This document shows, in pieces, positions 1-9,804 of a DNA stretch of 64,000 nucleotides. The stretch spans positions 1 through 64,000 of the forward strand of contig JAADVB010000060.1 of assembly GCA_023334545.1 (NCBI GenBank), read 5' to 3'. Made by a program: the position numbers and the translations under genes. The DNA is from Salisapilia sapeloensis (lineage: Eukaryota > Oomycota > Peronosporomycetes > Peronosporales > Salisapiliaceae). How positions within the stretch are numbered: position 1 is the first letter of the stretch; each line of letters starts with the position of its first letter. The notes under the pieces are model-generated. The model was not told where the DNA came from, searched no databases, and saw only the letters and a list, made by a program, of their open reading frames with translations.

Positions 1-379
1 ACGTCAGCAGTGCCGGCCAGAAGATGAGTGTCAGCAGGAACATGACTGCAGCATAGACGATCATGCCAATGAGAAAGACAAAGTCGAATGTCTTCAACCA
101 GCTCTTCTTGTAATCCCCAGCCACTTCTCCTTCTTCCATCAGAGATGTTTTCGGCTGAACGATCTTAACGACTGAGGACACCGTTCCATAATCCGTTGCT
201 GGAGGTTGAGTATTCCATCGTGGGAGATGTGATGGTCGCCAGATGACGCGCAAAAGGATGTAGATTAAGCCGAGCGTCAATAAAGGAAGGAGATTGATTG
301 TCAGGAACTGTGTTAAGGTAATGCGATGGTCCCATTGCTTCGGCGAGACGGATGGAGGAGTTTCGACTGCAAGCTCCAT
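1..379 (-). CDS. N-terminus of an unknown multi-pass membrane protein (partial)
   Basis: The frame opens at an ATG (377-379 on the minus strand) and runs without a stop off the left edge, giving about 126 residues. A short Pro/Ser-containing head is followed by a hydrophobic segment at about residues 22-45 (core LLPLLTLGLIYILL), a polar loop of about 50 residues, and a second hydrophobic segment at about 98-125 (core LIGMIVYAAVMFLLTLIF), so at least two membrane spans are visible. The reading frame is unbroken over the whole stretch, which supports real coding. I do not recognise the family. The stop and most of the protein lie outside the window. Confidence 0.6.
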   Translation of the reverse strand, partial: MELAVETPPSVSPKQWDHRITLTQFLTINLLPLLTLGLIYILLRVIWRPSHLPRWNTQPPATDYGTVSSVVKIVQPKTSLMEEGEVAGDYKKSWLKTFDFVFLIGMIVYAAVMFLLTLIFWPALLT

Positions 380-731
380 GTCGGAAAGCAATATGGATCC
401 GGTTCACGAGGTAGCAAACGCGGAAGTGTTGGGCTATAGCGACGACCTAAAAATGTTTTCTTCCATCGATAGGACGTTTCGGATGAGATGTGGAGTTACT
501 ATCCTCAACTACATCCCTTCACCTCGAGATACAAATTCTCTCTGTCTGGTGTCAACGGCAGTGACCCGTGAGAAGAGGTGCCAAGTTACCAATGGTGCAA
601 TTACTTGCAGTCCAGTATCTACATCGTGTGTATCTTGTAAGCAGCGGTTCTCTAGTACTTCATGATCCGAATGAGAATCATTTCAACAGTAGATCTTTTC
701 CTGGTAGTACCTTTAGCAACAAGGAAAATAG
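380..731. other. Intergenic stretch, no gene seen
   Basis: This lies between the start of the left-edge membrane gene and the 3' end of the cyclic-nucleotide-binding gene. It would hold the promoter of the former and the 3' UTR of the latter. The open frames here show no domain or codon pattern I trust. Confidence 0.4.
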
Positions 732-3458
732 CTAAAACTTTGGTTCCGGTGACAACTTCCACATAGCCGTGTACTGTGCTTTTCTAGCAGCAATCTTCTT
801 TGCCTCGGCCTCTTTATCTCGCCTATGAGGTGAAATAACGATCTGTCGTCCAGCATGGTTTGGTCTCCCGGGTGTCTTCGGTGGTGTAGACGAAACGCTT
901 TCAGGAGGTCTAGGACTCGATCTACGTGGCGACAAGTGTCCAAACGATCCGCCAAGAGATGGAGACTCTGATTTGCAAGGTGAACACGACGGCGGTGAGA
1001 AGAGGGATGCATTTGGACCGTGTTTGATATTTTTCGTGGGTGGCCCTCGTGATGTGCATGTAGGATTGCTATCATCCGTACCGTCAAACAAGTACGAATG
1101 GAGTGATGAGCTGATATTTAGTTTCTTGTAAAGTCGTCGACCAAGTGCTGTCACGTGCTTTTCTTCTATCTTAGCAGGAATTAATCTTGGAGCAACAAGC
1201 TCTTTCCAAGGTCGGTCTGCGTGATAATACGCAGTAGTGCCAGAACATAATTTGGATAAAGCACGGGCATTCCAGCGTTGTCGCTCTAGAAGTGACTTTG
1301 CAGCACACTCGAGACCATTGGAGGTTAGTCTTCGCCATGCTCTTTCTGGTAGCTCCAGCATTTGAACAGCGGAAGTAGCCATGTAAATTGTGTCATCAGC
1401 GCTAATCTCGGTTCGCATTGATGGTACGATACCAGAAGTAGCGTGGATAACAGCACCACTTAGATCGAAGTATTGCGTCGAACCGATTGTTGCAACTCGC
1501 ACTAGCACTGTCTTCACGTCCGGTTGTTGTAAATCTTCGTCAGTGTGCTTCTTTGGTGTGCGTGGACTTCGGACTGGCAAGTAGTTCAAATGTTCGTCCA
1601 CTGGGATAGTATGCTTGAGAAATACAGCAACTTCGCCACTCTTAATAATTTGCAACGTTCGTCCAGGTGACGACTTCTTCGTGAAAATGTGGCGAGGGGT
1701 GTAATCGGCTTCTCGCACGTCATGGGCAATACGAATGCAATGCGACATATCACTACTTTTGAAGAAGTTGATATTCATGAGAAAATTCGCGCGATCGATC
1801 ATGACGTGACGTATAGACAGCCCAGGAATTTCTTCCATGACTGCTTTCAGGTGAGACTGGTCGAGTACGAGTAAGTCAGCGTCACTCGCTACTATTGCGG
1901 AAGCTGAACGTTGGAGGCGTGACAAGAGTGACAGCTCTCCAAGTGAATAGCCTGCTACCAACGTAGCAATAATGTCAAACAATTGCACTGAAGTTGTGGG
2001 ATTGATGTCTTCATTCACGATATTGATACTGCCTCGTAGGATAATAAATGCCTTACTTTCAATCGCTCCTTGACAAAATAGTTGTTCACCCTTGCTCATT
2101 GAGATGAACTCCATCACTTTGCCTAAACAGCGGCCTAGTTTGATTCGACTAACGTTAACAGGGCGATCAAACTTGTCTAAGAAAGGTGATTGCTGGAGAA
2201 GATGACCAATAAAGCTAGCTTCCATATCTGATCTTTCTGATGGCGCGCGAGACAAAATACGACGAGTGTCGGCACGGATCATACCGAGAGATGAGCTTGG
2301 TGAGTCCCACGTAAGTCGAGATGAAAGAAATGGAAAGTCGTCTCCGATGCGAGGGTCTTTGTTCAAGCTACGAAAGAGGTCGAGGTACATGGTCTTGCCG
2401 GCGCATTTCTTATTGTAAGCTGCCTTGAATTTTTTCACGAACAACACGAGGTAATGAGCTACGCGAGGATTTGCCAAACGCAACTTTCGAGCGTTTGCTG
2501 CTAAGTTCCATTCCTCAATTAACGTCGTCGCTAAGAAGACGTCTGATTCTTCGTCGATAGCGGTAGTTTGCATTCGAGAAGCTGCTTGATAGACAGACTT
2601 GGAAATGCAAAGACATTTGGCTCCTCCTCTAGCTGCGACGGCTGATGCAGTACGAGGCATTCCCAATAGCCCCATCTCACCAAAGCCATTCAACAAGGAT
2701 CTTTCAGCAATGACGACGGTTTCTGCCTCATTGTCATTCTGATCATTAGCATTCTGATCGGGACCATCCATGCCCTCGCAGCTTTCTCCATTCGGTTGCT
2801 GCTCTGGAAGTATGATTTTTACCTTTCCTTCTATTACAAAGAAATAGCCATCGTCTTCATCACCTTGCTTAAAAATGTATTCACGTTCACGAAACTCTAC
2901 CATCTTACTGTTATCGAGCACATACTGCTGCTGCTTTTGGGTAAAGTCTTTAAACAACCGATCGTTTTCCAAGGCCCCATGATGCTTCATCAAATGGCAT
3001 GATCGCATTAGCGGCACTAGAGAAGAGAAGTAGAGCTGGAAAACATCTTCACTCAAGGTCATGCAAATAACATCGCCTACTGTGACTGCATTTGTCTGTC
3101 TGACTGATCCTTGCTGACAAACAAGCTCGAACTCTCCAAAGTATTCTCCTTCACTGTGTGTTTGTGTATGAATTTCCATGTCTGCTTCTTGTGCACTGCG
3201 ACGTCGTCGTTGACCCTGACGAGGTACAGCAGTGGAGATGGCTTGTCTTTGTGTAATAATAACCTTTCCATACGAGATAAAGTAAAGCTTATAGTCGCCA
3301 TCTCCTTCATGATACACGTACTCGCCATCGCTAAACTCTTCCTGTCGTAAAGCTGCAATTAAATTGTCTTGATTGACACCGTGCTCGTTTATTATTCGTG
3401 ACAGCAGCGGCACCGTGCTTAGCAAAAGGCGCTTACGGCCTTCTCCATCGTCGTCCAT
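732..3458 (-). CDS. Multi-domain cyclic nucleotide-binding protein
   Basis: A single uninterrupted frame of 908 residues from ATG 3458 (the frame extends 6 nt further only to a GTG). It carries repeated cyclic-nucleotide-binding beta-rolls at about residues 33-140, 166-300 and 430-540, plus a fourth, degenerate one at about 560-690. Signs are recurring Y-hydrophobic-G-x-V strands (SYGKVIIT, IEGKVKII, LRGSINIV) and G-E-x-x-L turns (GEMGLLG, GELSLLS). The turn in the first module reads GEFELV. The C-terminal 120 residues are Pro/Ser-rich and basic. No kinase, channel or exchange-factor domain is visible, so it resembles neither PKG nor a CNG channel; it could be a regulatory or scaffold protein responding to cAMP/cGMP. 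The next gene on this strand ends 128 bp upstream of this start. Ligand binding by each module is inference. Confidence 0.8.
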   Translation of the reverse strand: MDDDGEGRKRLLLSTVPLLSRIINEHGVNQDNLIAALRQEEFSDGEYVYHEGDGDYKLYFISYGKVIITQRQAISTAVPRQGQRRRRSAQEADMEIHTQTHSEGEYFGEFELVCQQGSVRQTNAVTVGDVICMTLSEDVFQLYFSSLVPLMRSCHLMKHHGALENDRLFKDFTQKQQQYVLDNSKMVEFREREYIFKQGDEDDGYFFVIEGKVKIILPEQQPNGESCEGMDGPDQNANDQNDNEAETVVIAERSLLNGFGEMGLLGMPRTASAVAARGGAKCLCISKSVYQAASRMQTTAIDEESDVFLATTLIEEWNLAANARKLRLANPRVAHYLVLFVKKFKAAYNKKCAGKTMYLDLFRSLNKDPRIGDDFPFLSSRLTWDSPSSSLGMIRADTRRILSRAPSERSDMEASFIGHLLQQSPFLDKFDRPVNVSRIKLGRCLGKVMEFISMSKGEQLFCQGAIESKAFIILRGSINIVNEDINPTTSVQLFDIIATLVAGYSLGELSLLSRLQRSASAIVASDADLLVLDQSHLKAVMEEIPGLSIRHVMIDRANFLMNINFFKSSDMSHCIRIAHDVREADYTPRHIFTKKSSPGRTLQIIKSGEVAVFLKHTIPVDEHLNYLPVRSPRTPKKHTDEDLQQPDVKTVLVRVATIGSTQYFDLSGAVIHATSGIVPSMRTEISADDTIYMATSAVQMLELPERAWRRLTSNGLECAAKSLLERQRWNARALSKLCSGTTAYYHADRPWKELVAPRLIPAKIEEKHVTALGRRLYKKLNISSSLHSYLFDGTDDSNPTCTSRGPPTKNIKHGPNASLFSPPSCSPCKSESPSLGGSFGHLSPRRSSPRPPESVSSTPPKTPGRPNHAGRQIVISPHRRDKEAEAKKIAARKAQYTAMWKLSPEPKF

Positions 3459-3586
3459 ACGCACGACCTATCGACTGATTCGAACTGTAAACTATGCTGC
3501 GATCTATTTTTGAACTAGTAACTCGTGCTCAAATCGATGATAAAACAAACTTTTACTTTTTATTTACGTTGCCAAGAATCAAAATC

Positions 3587-5617
3587 TTAGTCAAACTGAT
3601 ACGAGTTTTCATGAATGGCAGCTGCCATCGGAAGGAGTCTGCTTTTCAAGCGAATGGCAATTTCCATTGCACTCGGGCGTTCGGATGGATCGACCGAGAT
3701 GCAAGCAGATACAAGCGATCGGATACTTCGTGGACAGTCACCTCGCAACACCGGTTTAATCTTTCCTTGCGTAACGAGATGCATGAGGTGCATACTCGTA
3801 AGCTGTTGAGTGCGTACTTCATCATTAAGTGCATAAGGACCCATACATGTATCGAGTTCGGAGAGAACGACGCCAAAAGAGAAGACGTCCGATCGCTCGT
3901 CATATGCTTCTCCTCGTAGAATCTCCGGAGCTGTCCACAAGAGTGTTCCAATGCCACTTGTCATCGTTTCCTCTGTCGATCTCTTCCGGCTGAGTCCAAA
4001 GTCGCTAAGCTTCGCTCGCAGCTCGTCATTCAGTAAGACATTCAGGCTCTTGAGATCGCGATGGATAATCAAAGGACAAAGTGAATGGAGATACACGAGA
4101 GCCTCTGCAATGTCGATCGCAATACTCAGTTTCTCGCTCGTCCAGCACATGCTTGAGCTGAGGTCGGACGAGATGAATGATGACAAGTCTCCTTGAGCCA
4201 TAAACTCGGACACACTACACAAATCCCTCGGGTTCTTCCACGAAAGACAGATAAAGCTGACAATGTTCGGATGGTCCAGTGACGATGCCAATCGTATTTC
4301 TCGTGCAAATTGTGCCACAGCTTCCTTATCATGTTGCTTCTCTGGCAAGAGAGTCTTTATCGCAACCAATCGACCGACGTACTTGCCACGCCAGACTTCT
4401 CCATGCGCTCCACGAGCAAGGACGCTGTCAAATGTAAGCTTACTGAATGGCACCCACTTCTTCATGAGCTCTGCATCAGTGTTAAAGGATGCTAGGTTCA
4501 GAGATGACTGTGTACTGCTCCAGTTCTCCTCTAGCACCGTGTCGTAGTCGGTGGAGCGAGGGATCCTCATACTTTCCAAGTCGAAAATCTTGTCTCCATG
4601 GGGTGAGTAGCTTAGAGATGAGCCACGACTTTCGCGATCACCGGATGGAGATTGGCTGTCACGCAGTCGACAAAGTGTCAACGCTGAGTTCCATGACTCG
4701 CCTTTATTACGGTTACGATGGAGATGAAGGAGGAGGTATGTGGTGCTGAATAGCAAGAGAGCTAGAAGACAAGCGAGGATGGCAATGTAAGTGACAGCTG
4801 GAGAGGAAGTAGCGCGGTCTCGTACTACAGTCGTTGGGATCTTTCCTCCATCTGGGTTACTAGTATTGCTAGCCTCGTTTCGAATCCAGAGGTTCACAAG
4901 TTCTGACTGGATAGGAAGACACCACTCGTCCTTGTTCTCCATCACACGTTGTGTGCATGGTACCACAAAGGATGCTTCTTCCGGACAACTTTCCTCTGTT
5001 CGAAACTTGAGCGATGGCTGTTGGTTGATCGTGAACATGAATGCATCTGAGGCATTCACGAGGCGACGGGCACTTGGCGCGTGATACTTTTCCACGTAAA
5101 AGTCAGAAACGCTAGTCAGTGCTTCAGGACGCTCAGCATACAGTGTACTCGTAGAGTTAATCGACACATCATCCTGGATAGCGCACTTTGCAACACTTTG
5201 CACGGACGCGATATCACATGTGATAGACGCGAAGCTTTGGTCTGTTTTAGGGCATGTTCGTAGTGGGCATTTCGTGGTGGCATTGATCTCATGGGTAGAT
5301 AGGAAGGCACTATTCATATTACTTCCACAAGCCACGTAGACCTGAACGATCTCTCCTTCACCTGCCAAGACTAGACCAGTATCCCATAGCAGTGCTCGTT
5401 GAGCTATGGGTGATATGTCTTGCCAATTTACCCGTAGATCGGCCAGGCGATCAGCGAGCTGTGGTGGCATATTGCTTAGAACAATTGACTTGATATTCAA
5501 GTCTTCACTGTCTTCGCCTGCCTGCTTCCTCTGCAGTCGATACAGCGCCGACGGGATGTCGATGGCTGAGCACGTCGTGATGAGGATAACGAATGCTATA
5601 AGATGTGGACACGCCAT
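3587..5617 (-). CDS. Receptor-like TKL-family protein kinase
   Basis: A 676-residue frame. I start it at ATG 5617 because the next residues form a signal peptide (core LIAFVILITTCSA). The frame stays open 100 codons upstream to ATG 5917, but that version would bury the signal. Order: signal peptide; ectodomain to about residue 270 with scattered Cys and N-glycosylation sites and no recognised fold; membrane span at about 273-300 (core ILACLLALLLFSTTYLLL); basic stop-transfer; kinase domain at about 392-660. Kinase landmarks are present: a glycine loop variant (RGAHGEVW), VAIK lysine, HRDLKSLN catalytic loop, SDFGLS and an APE-type WTAPEIL. The catalytic residues look intact, so it should be an active Ser/Thr-type kinase at the plasma membrane. 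HRDLKSLN is common in oomycete TKL kinases. The ligand is unknown. Confidence 0.88.
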   Translation of the reverse strand: MACPHLIAFVILITTCSAIDIPSALYRLQRKQAGEDSEDLNIKSIVLSNMPPQLADRLADLRVNWQDISPIAQRALLWDTGLVLAGEGEIVQVYVACGSNMNSAFLSTHEINATTKCPLRTCPKTDQSFASITCDIASVQSVAKCAIQDDVSINSTSTLYAERPEALTSVSDFYVEKYHAPSARRLVNASDAFMFTINQQPSLKFRTEESCPEEASFVVPCTQRVMENKDEWCLPIQSELVNLWIRNEASNTSNPDGGKIPTTVVRDRATSSPAVTYIAILACLLALLLFSTTYLLLHLHRNRNKGESWNSALTLCRLRDSQSPSGDRESRGSSLSYSPHGDKIFDLESMRIPRSTDYDTVLEENWSSTQSSLNLASFNTDAELMKKWVPFSKLTFDSVLARGAHGEVWRGKYVGRLVAIKTLLPEKQHDKEAVAQFAREIRLASSLDHPNIVSFICLSWKNPRDLCSVSEFMAQGDLSSFISSDLSSSMCWTSEKLSIAIDIAEALVYLHSLCPLIIHRDLKSLNVLLNDELRAKLSDFGLSRKRSTEETMTSGIGTLLWTAPEILRGEAYDERSDVFSFGVVLSELDTCMGPYALNDEVRTQQLTSMHLMHLVTQGKIKPVLRGDCPRSIRSLVSACISVDPSERPSAMEIAIRLKSRLLPMAAAIHENSYQFD

Positions 5618-6161
5618 GATGTGCACACGTTTGTTAAGCGACAATACACAATGAGGCCACGGTCTTCCAAATGAAGCGTTCGGTTTGGTGTTTATTGATA
5701 AGTGATTCCAGCGACAGTCTACGCGAAGCACTGGCCGTTCGATGGCTGCATGTGTTGTAACCTTCGCTATGCGCCAATTCTTTCCACGACTCTCTCTAAG
5801 CGTCCTTTGATTACTGACGTACGCTATGTGACTATTGCTTTCACCAGTTGATCTACATATCTTCTGACCCTCTACGTGATGAAAAACGAAGTTACTGCCC
5901 GTGGATCGTTGCTCCATCCTTCTGGCGCCGAACGACCCTTCAAGCTCGTTGATTGTCCCATATTGTTTTAAATCGGTCTATACGGCTACTTTGAAACAAA
6001 TACATTCTTCTCTTACAACAAAATCATACAAATTGCAATTATACTATATCTAACAGATTGAAACTTACATAAATCAGTAAACAATACTTTAAAAAGGCTA
6101 TTTTTGTACATGAATCCACTGGCCATGAACAGCTCAGAGTTGGATCGACCACACGAAAAGG
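5618..6161. promoter_or_regulatory. Divergent promoter region between the receptor kinase and eIF3b
   Basis: 544 bp separate the two opposed start codons. The part next to eIF3b (about 5970-6110) is A/T-rich. Two out-of-frame ATGs (6110 and 6125) lie just upstream of the eIF3b start. No clear core-promoter motif was identified by eye. Confidence 0.4.
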
Positions 6162-8249
6162 ATGGCACCGTCGTTCGAACAGAAGCTTGCTGCGCTCCGC
6201 AAGGAAGCTGATGAATACGCAGACTACTTGAGTGAAGAAGAGGTGGAGGATGAGGAGACGGCACACCAGCACGAGATGGACGACTTTGTCAATGACTTTA
6301 GCAACTGCGTCGTCGTCGGTGGTCTGCCGGTTGTCAATGAAGCCAAACACGCCAAGCTCTTGGCTGTAGTCAAGAAGATCTTTTCCCAGGTCGGAAACGT
6401 AACGGACATCCAGATGCCGTTTGCCAAGAATGGCAGCACAGCCGGATTCGCTTTCCTCGAGTTCGAAAACGAAGCTAAGGCGAATGAAGCTGTGCGTAGC
6501 ATTCACAACTTTGCGCTAGACAAGCGACACACGTTGCTCGTGAACAAGTACGAGGACATTAATAAGTTTACGAACACCTCGCCAGAGTTCACACCACCCA
6601 AGGAAGAGACGTTCACGGAGCCTAAGAACCTGCACAATTGGCTCTTGGATCCGCACCATCGGGACATGTTTGCGCTTCGATACGGCTCGGAGACCGAGAT
6701 CCACTGGAGTGACAAGGGTGAGACGACGCTAGAGTACGCTGGTGATCGTGAAAAGGTGAATGGCAAGCAATGGTGCAGCCAATACGTCTTGTGGTCTCCT
6801 CAAGGCTCATACCTCGCGACGTTCCACCCGCAGGGTATCGCTCTCTGGGGCGGAGACAAGTTTGAGAAGATGGGTCGTTTCGCCCACCGTAATGTCAAGA
6901 TCGCCGTCTTCTCTCCACAGGAGAACTACCTGATCACGCTGAGCGAAGCGGACCAGGAGAACGCCATCATCGTGTGGGACATTGCCAAGAACCAGATGCT
7001 GCGTGCCTTCCACGCCGGCAAGCCCACTGGTGCCAAGGGCGAGGTCGTTCAAGGTCTCATGACGCCGTTCAAGTGGAGCGCAGACGACCGCTTCGTTGCG
7101 CGACGTGGCAAGGACGTCATTAGCGTCTACGAGCTGCCGTCGATGAAGCTTCTCGAGAAGAAATCTCTTCGTGCTGATGGTGTACACGACTTTTCCTGGT
7201 CGCCGACGGACCCTGTGCTCGCGTACTGGGCTCCTGAAAGCAGCAACGTTCCTGCTCGTGTGTCGATCGTGGAACTTCCGAGCCGTAAGGAGTTGCGTCA
7301 GAAGAATCTCTTCAATGTGAGTGACTGTAAGCTGCATTGGCATCCGGATGGCTCGTACTTGTGTGTCAAGGTGACGAGGCACTCGAAGAGTAAGAAGACT
7401 TTGTTTACGAACTTTGAGCTCTTCCGACTTCGCGAGCCGCTTGTCCCGGTCGAAATGTTAGAAATGAAGGATGCTATCGTTGCGTTTGCGTGGGAACCCA
7501 AGGGCAGTCGATTCGCGACGGTCCATGGCGAAGGTAACCAGCGTTTGAACGTGTCTTTCTACGACATGAATGGCGGTACGAAGACCCATAAGGAAGTGAG
7601 TTTGCTGTACAAGCTCACGGACAAGGCATGCAGCCACTTGTACTGGTCTCCTCTCGGTAACAACATTGTTCTGGCTGGACTTGGCGACATGAACGGTGTG
7701 CTCGAGTTCTGGGACACGGATGAACAGCAGAGCATCACGGTGCAGGAGCACTTCAAGTGCACGAACGTCGAGTGGGACCCGTCTGGTCGTGTCGTGGCTA
7801 CGGCTGTGTGCCAGCCGATGGACAACTCGTACTACAAGTTCCAGATGGACAATGGGTACAACTTGTGGACGTTCCAAGGCAAGTTGCTTCGTGAGGAGAA
7901 GAAGGACGCGTTCTACCAGTTCCTCTGGCGTCCACGCCCGCGATCTCTCCTTTCGGACGCCGAGTACAAGGACGTGATCCGCAACTTGAAAAAGTACGAG
8001 AAACGTTTCTTGGAGATGGACAAGCTCAAGGAACGCGAGAAGCAAGAGGAAGAGGAGCGTCAGAAGCAGGAGATGGAGCGTGCTTTCCGTTCGCTCTTGC
8101 AGGAGCGTATGGCCGAGGCCAAGGCTCAGCGCCAGCAATATGTCGACCTCGTTGGCGGGTACGACAGTGAAGACGAGAGCGAGTACATTGTCGAGAAGCA
8201 CGAGCGTGAGGTGGTCATCTCGGAGAAGGAGCAAGTAGCGCAACGTTAA
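6162..8249 (+). CDS. EIF3B: Eukaryotic translation initiation factor 3 subunit B
   Basis: A single 695-residue frame from ATG 6162. An acidic head is followed by a non-canonical RRM at about residues 46-130 (VVVGGLP strand, then FAFLEFENEAKANEAV), and then the long WD40-like beta-propeller typical of eIF3b with repeated W-S/D-P motifs (FKWSADDRF, FSWSPTDPV, LYWSPLGNN, VEWDPSGRV). A charged C-terminal helix at about 605-665 is the region that in other eukaryotes contacts eIF3g and eIF3i. eIF3b is the scaffold of eIF3 on the 40S subunit and helps recruit the 43S complex. It is slightly shorter than animal homologues because of a shorter acidic N-terminus. No intron is needed. Identification rests on the domain order and many conserved family segments. 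Confidence 0.95.
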   Translation: MAPSFEQKLAALRKEADEYADYLSEEEVEDEETAHQHEMDDFVNDFSNCVVVGGLPVVNEAKHAKLLAVVKKIFSQVGNVTDIQMPFAKNGSTAGFAFLEFENEAKANEAVRSIHNFALDKRHTLLVNKYEDINKFTNTSPEFTPPKEETFTEPKNLHNWLLDPHHRDMFALRYGSETEIHWSDKGETTLEYAGDREKVNGKQWCSQYVLWSPQGSYLATFHPQGIALWGGDKFEKMGRFAHRNVKIAVFSPQENYLITLSEADQENAIIVWDIAKNQMLRAFHAGKPTGAKGEVVQGLMTPFKWSADDRFVARRGKDVISVYELPSMKLLEKKSLRADGVHDFSWSPTDPVLAYWAPESSNVPARVSIVELPSRKELRQKNLFNVSDCKLHWHPDGSYLCVKVTRHSKSKKTLFTNFELFRLREPLVPVEMLEMKDAIVAFAWEPKGSRFATVHGEGNQRLNVSFYDMNGGTKTHKEVSLLYKLTDKACSHLYWSPLGNNIVLAGLGDMNGVLEFWDTDEQQSITVQEHFKCTNVEWDPSGRVVATAVCQPMDNSYYKFQMDNGYNLWTFQGKLLREEKKDAFYQFLWRPRPRSLLSDAEYKDVIRNLKKYEKRFLEMDKLKEREKQEEEERQKQEMERAFRSLLQERMAEAKAQRQQYVDLVGGYDSEDESEYIVEKHEREVVISEKEQVAQR

Positions 8250-8439
8250 GTTTGTAACTTGGCTATAGCTTGAGTCTATCTATAGTTGATTGAAGTTTGG
8301 GAATGCAGCTGGTTGAATAATCTGACTTGTCTTGCATTGAGTATGGTCAAATCGGATGATGTTAGGTATGGTCTAACGGCACCTCATTTTTTCTTTACCA
8401 CCGATCAAAAGTCTCAGGTAGTAGAAGCCAGTGAGAAGG

Positions 8440-9160
8440 ATGACACGACCAACAAGTCCGACGAGTGTGACGTTCATACAGGATGAACCTCGTACACGTA
8501 CGTTCATGTCGGATCGTGCTTTATCGCATACATGTTGCTCACGTTTCTTTCTCGTTAGTTTTTATTCTCGATTGGGATGACACGCTAGCACCTACGACTG
8601 CTGCAGCGATTGCTGGCTTTACACATGAAGATGCAGAGTTAAATTGGACTCAAGATGTACAGCAAAAGTGGGGAGCATACGCTTATCAGCTCGCGTCTTT
8701 CCTGCGAACGTGCTGCCAATTGGGAAAGGTCGTGATCGTCACGAATGCCATGCAAGGGTGGGTAGAACGCTCTTGTCGTCGTTTAATGCCGAGTGTAGCG
8801 CCTATGCTAGCGACCATTCAGATTATATCAGCGAGATCTCGATATCAAAGTCAGTACCCGGGAGATCCAGTGCAGTGGAAAGTAAAGGTCTACAAGTCGC
8901 TATTGAAAACGCATACGAGATGGTGTACGAATGGAAAGCACCAGGTGATTGCCATCGGAGACTCGTGGACGGATCGAGAGGCGATTCAGCTCACATCCAG
9001 CGGCTTTAACGCTCTCCAGTTAAAATCCATCAAGCTACTGAGTGATCCGACGATGGACCAACTGCAGAAGGAAGTCAAGATGCTGGATGGGTATTTGGCT
9101 CAACTAGTGGATCGGGACGAACCACTGGATCTTGTTCTGTCGGATAAGATGCTCCGATAA
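8440..9160 (+). CDS. HAD-like hydrolase-fold protein
   Basis: Two exons, 8440-8497 and 8559-9160, with a 61-nt intron 8498-8558 (donor GTACGT, acceptor TTAG), give 219 residues. The split falls just before the nucleophile motif, so the unspliced frame seems to start oddly. Haloacid-dehalogenase landmarks are LDWDDTLAPT (motif I, D-x-D-x-T type), a motif II Thr in VIVTNA, lysines in KVKVYK as candidates for motif III, and IGDSWTDREA (motif IV acidic pair). The protein probably acts on a phosphoester or works as a regulatory phosphatase in the cytosol; the substrate cannot be told. It lies downstream of eIF3b in the same direction, 190 bp away, and converges on the tail-anchored gene. Confidence 0.75.
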
Positions 9161-9287
9161 CCTCACGAGGTCATTTACTGTAGAAAGAGAGGCGCTTTAT
9201 AAGTCGAATGATTGCATGTGCATTGTACGAGCGAATGACTTAGATGTGTATGGTTGTTTCTATTTCGTAGATTACGATCTTGTCGAG

Positions 9288-9683
9288 TTAGGAGAAGAAG
9301 ACAAGGTAGGTCGCAACGAGGAAGATGATGAGGAAGGACGCAGACACGATCGCCTTGGTCTTATTCGACGTCGCGATCGACAAGTGGAACTGTTCAATCG
9401 CTTGGCTCAGTTCTTCCACGCGTTTCTCGTAATGCTCTCGCTGTTCCGGTGTCAACCTCCCCTTCTTCACACCGTTCTCTTCCAGTTTCTTATCCTGGAA
9501 AAGAATGCCGTTGCATTTCGACAGCTCGGCGCGTGCCATCGCAATCGCTTGTGCAGCCTTGCCACCGTACTTGGTCGTATAATTCCGGAACTCTTGGTCA
9601 TACTGTTCTGCCGTATCCCGAGCGCCCGTCCGCTCCTTGTATTCGCCTTGCGAGGCTTTCGTCATGCTATTGATCTCGTCCAT
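9288..9683 (-). CDS. Small tail-anchored membrane protein, function unknown
   Basis: 131 residues from ATG 9683. Most of the protein is hydrophilic and helical with charged heptad-like stretches, ending with one hydrophobic span (core IVSASFLIIFLVATYLVFF) and only one residue after it. That layout is a C-terminal tail anchor, as in SNARE-like or ER/mitochondrial outer-membrane proteins. I do not see a clear SNARE zero-layer Q or R in a well-formed 53-residue motif, so I do not call it a SNARE. The frame is open further upstream, but that part runs into the divergent VOC gene, so the ATG at 9683 is preferred. It ends 127 bp from the stop of the convergent HAD-like gene. Confidence 0.6.
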   Translation of the reverse strand: MDEINSMTKASQGEYKERTGARDTAEQYDQEFRNYTTKYGGKAAQAIAMARAELSKCNGILFQDKKLEENGVKKGRLTPEQREHYEKRVEELSQAIEQFHLSIATSNKTKAIVSASFLIIFLVATYLVFFS

Positions 9684-9804
9684 CGCCGTTACGTGCTGTC
9701 TATCGCTCGGTCGTTCAGATGCACAATAGTCTTCACGCTCCAAGCAGACTCCACCTGCTTTTGTACAACGACTAAATTGGAGGTGGGCAAAATCGATCGG
9801 AAGC

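Noticed and set aside
5618-5917. 100-codon N-terminal extension of the receptor kinase
   Set aside because: It would place the signal peptide internally; residues lack features. Kept only as an alternative start.
7458-8243. 261-codon open frame antisense to eIF3b, plus another at 6807-7382
   Set aside because: Leu/Val/Arg-rich shadow translation of a well-conserved gene; no domain and no own promoter space.
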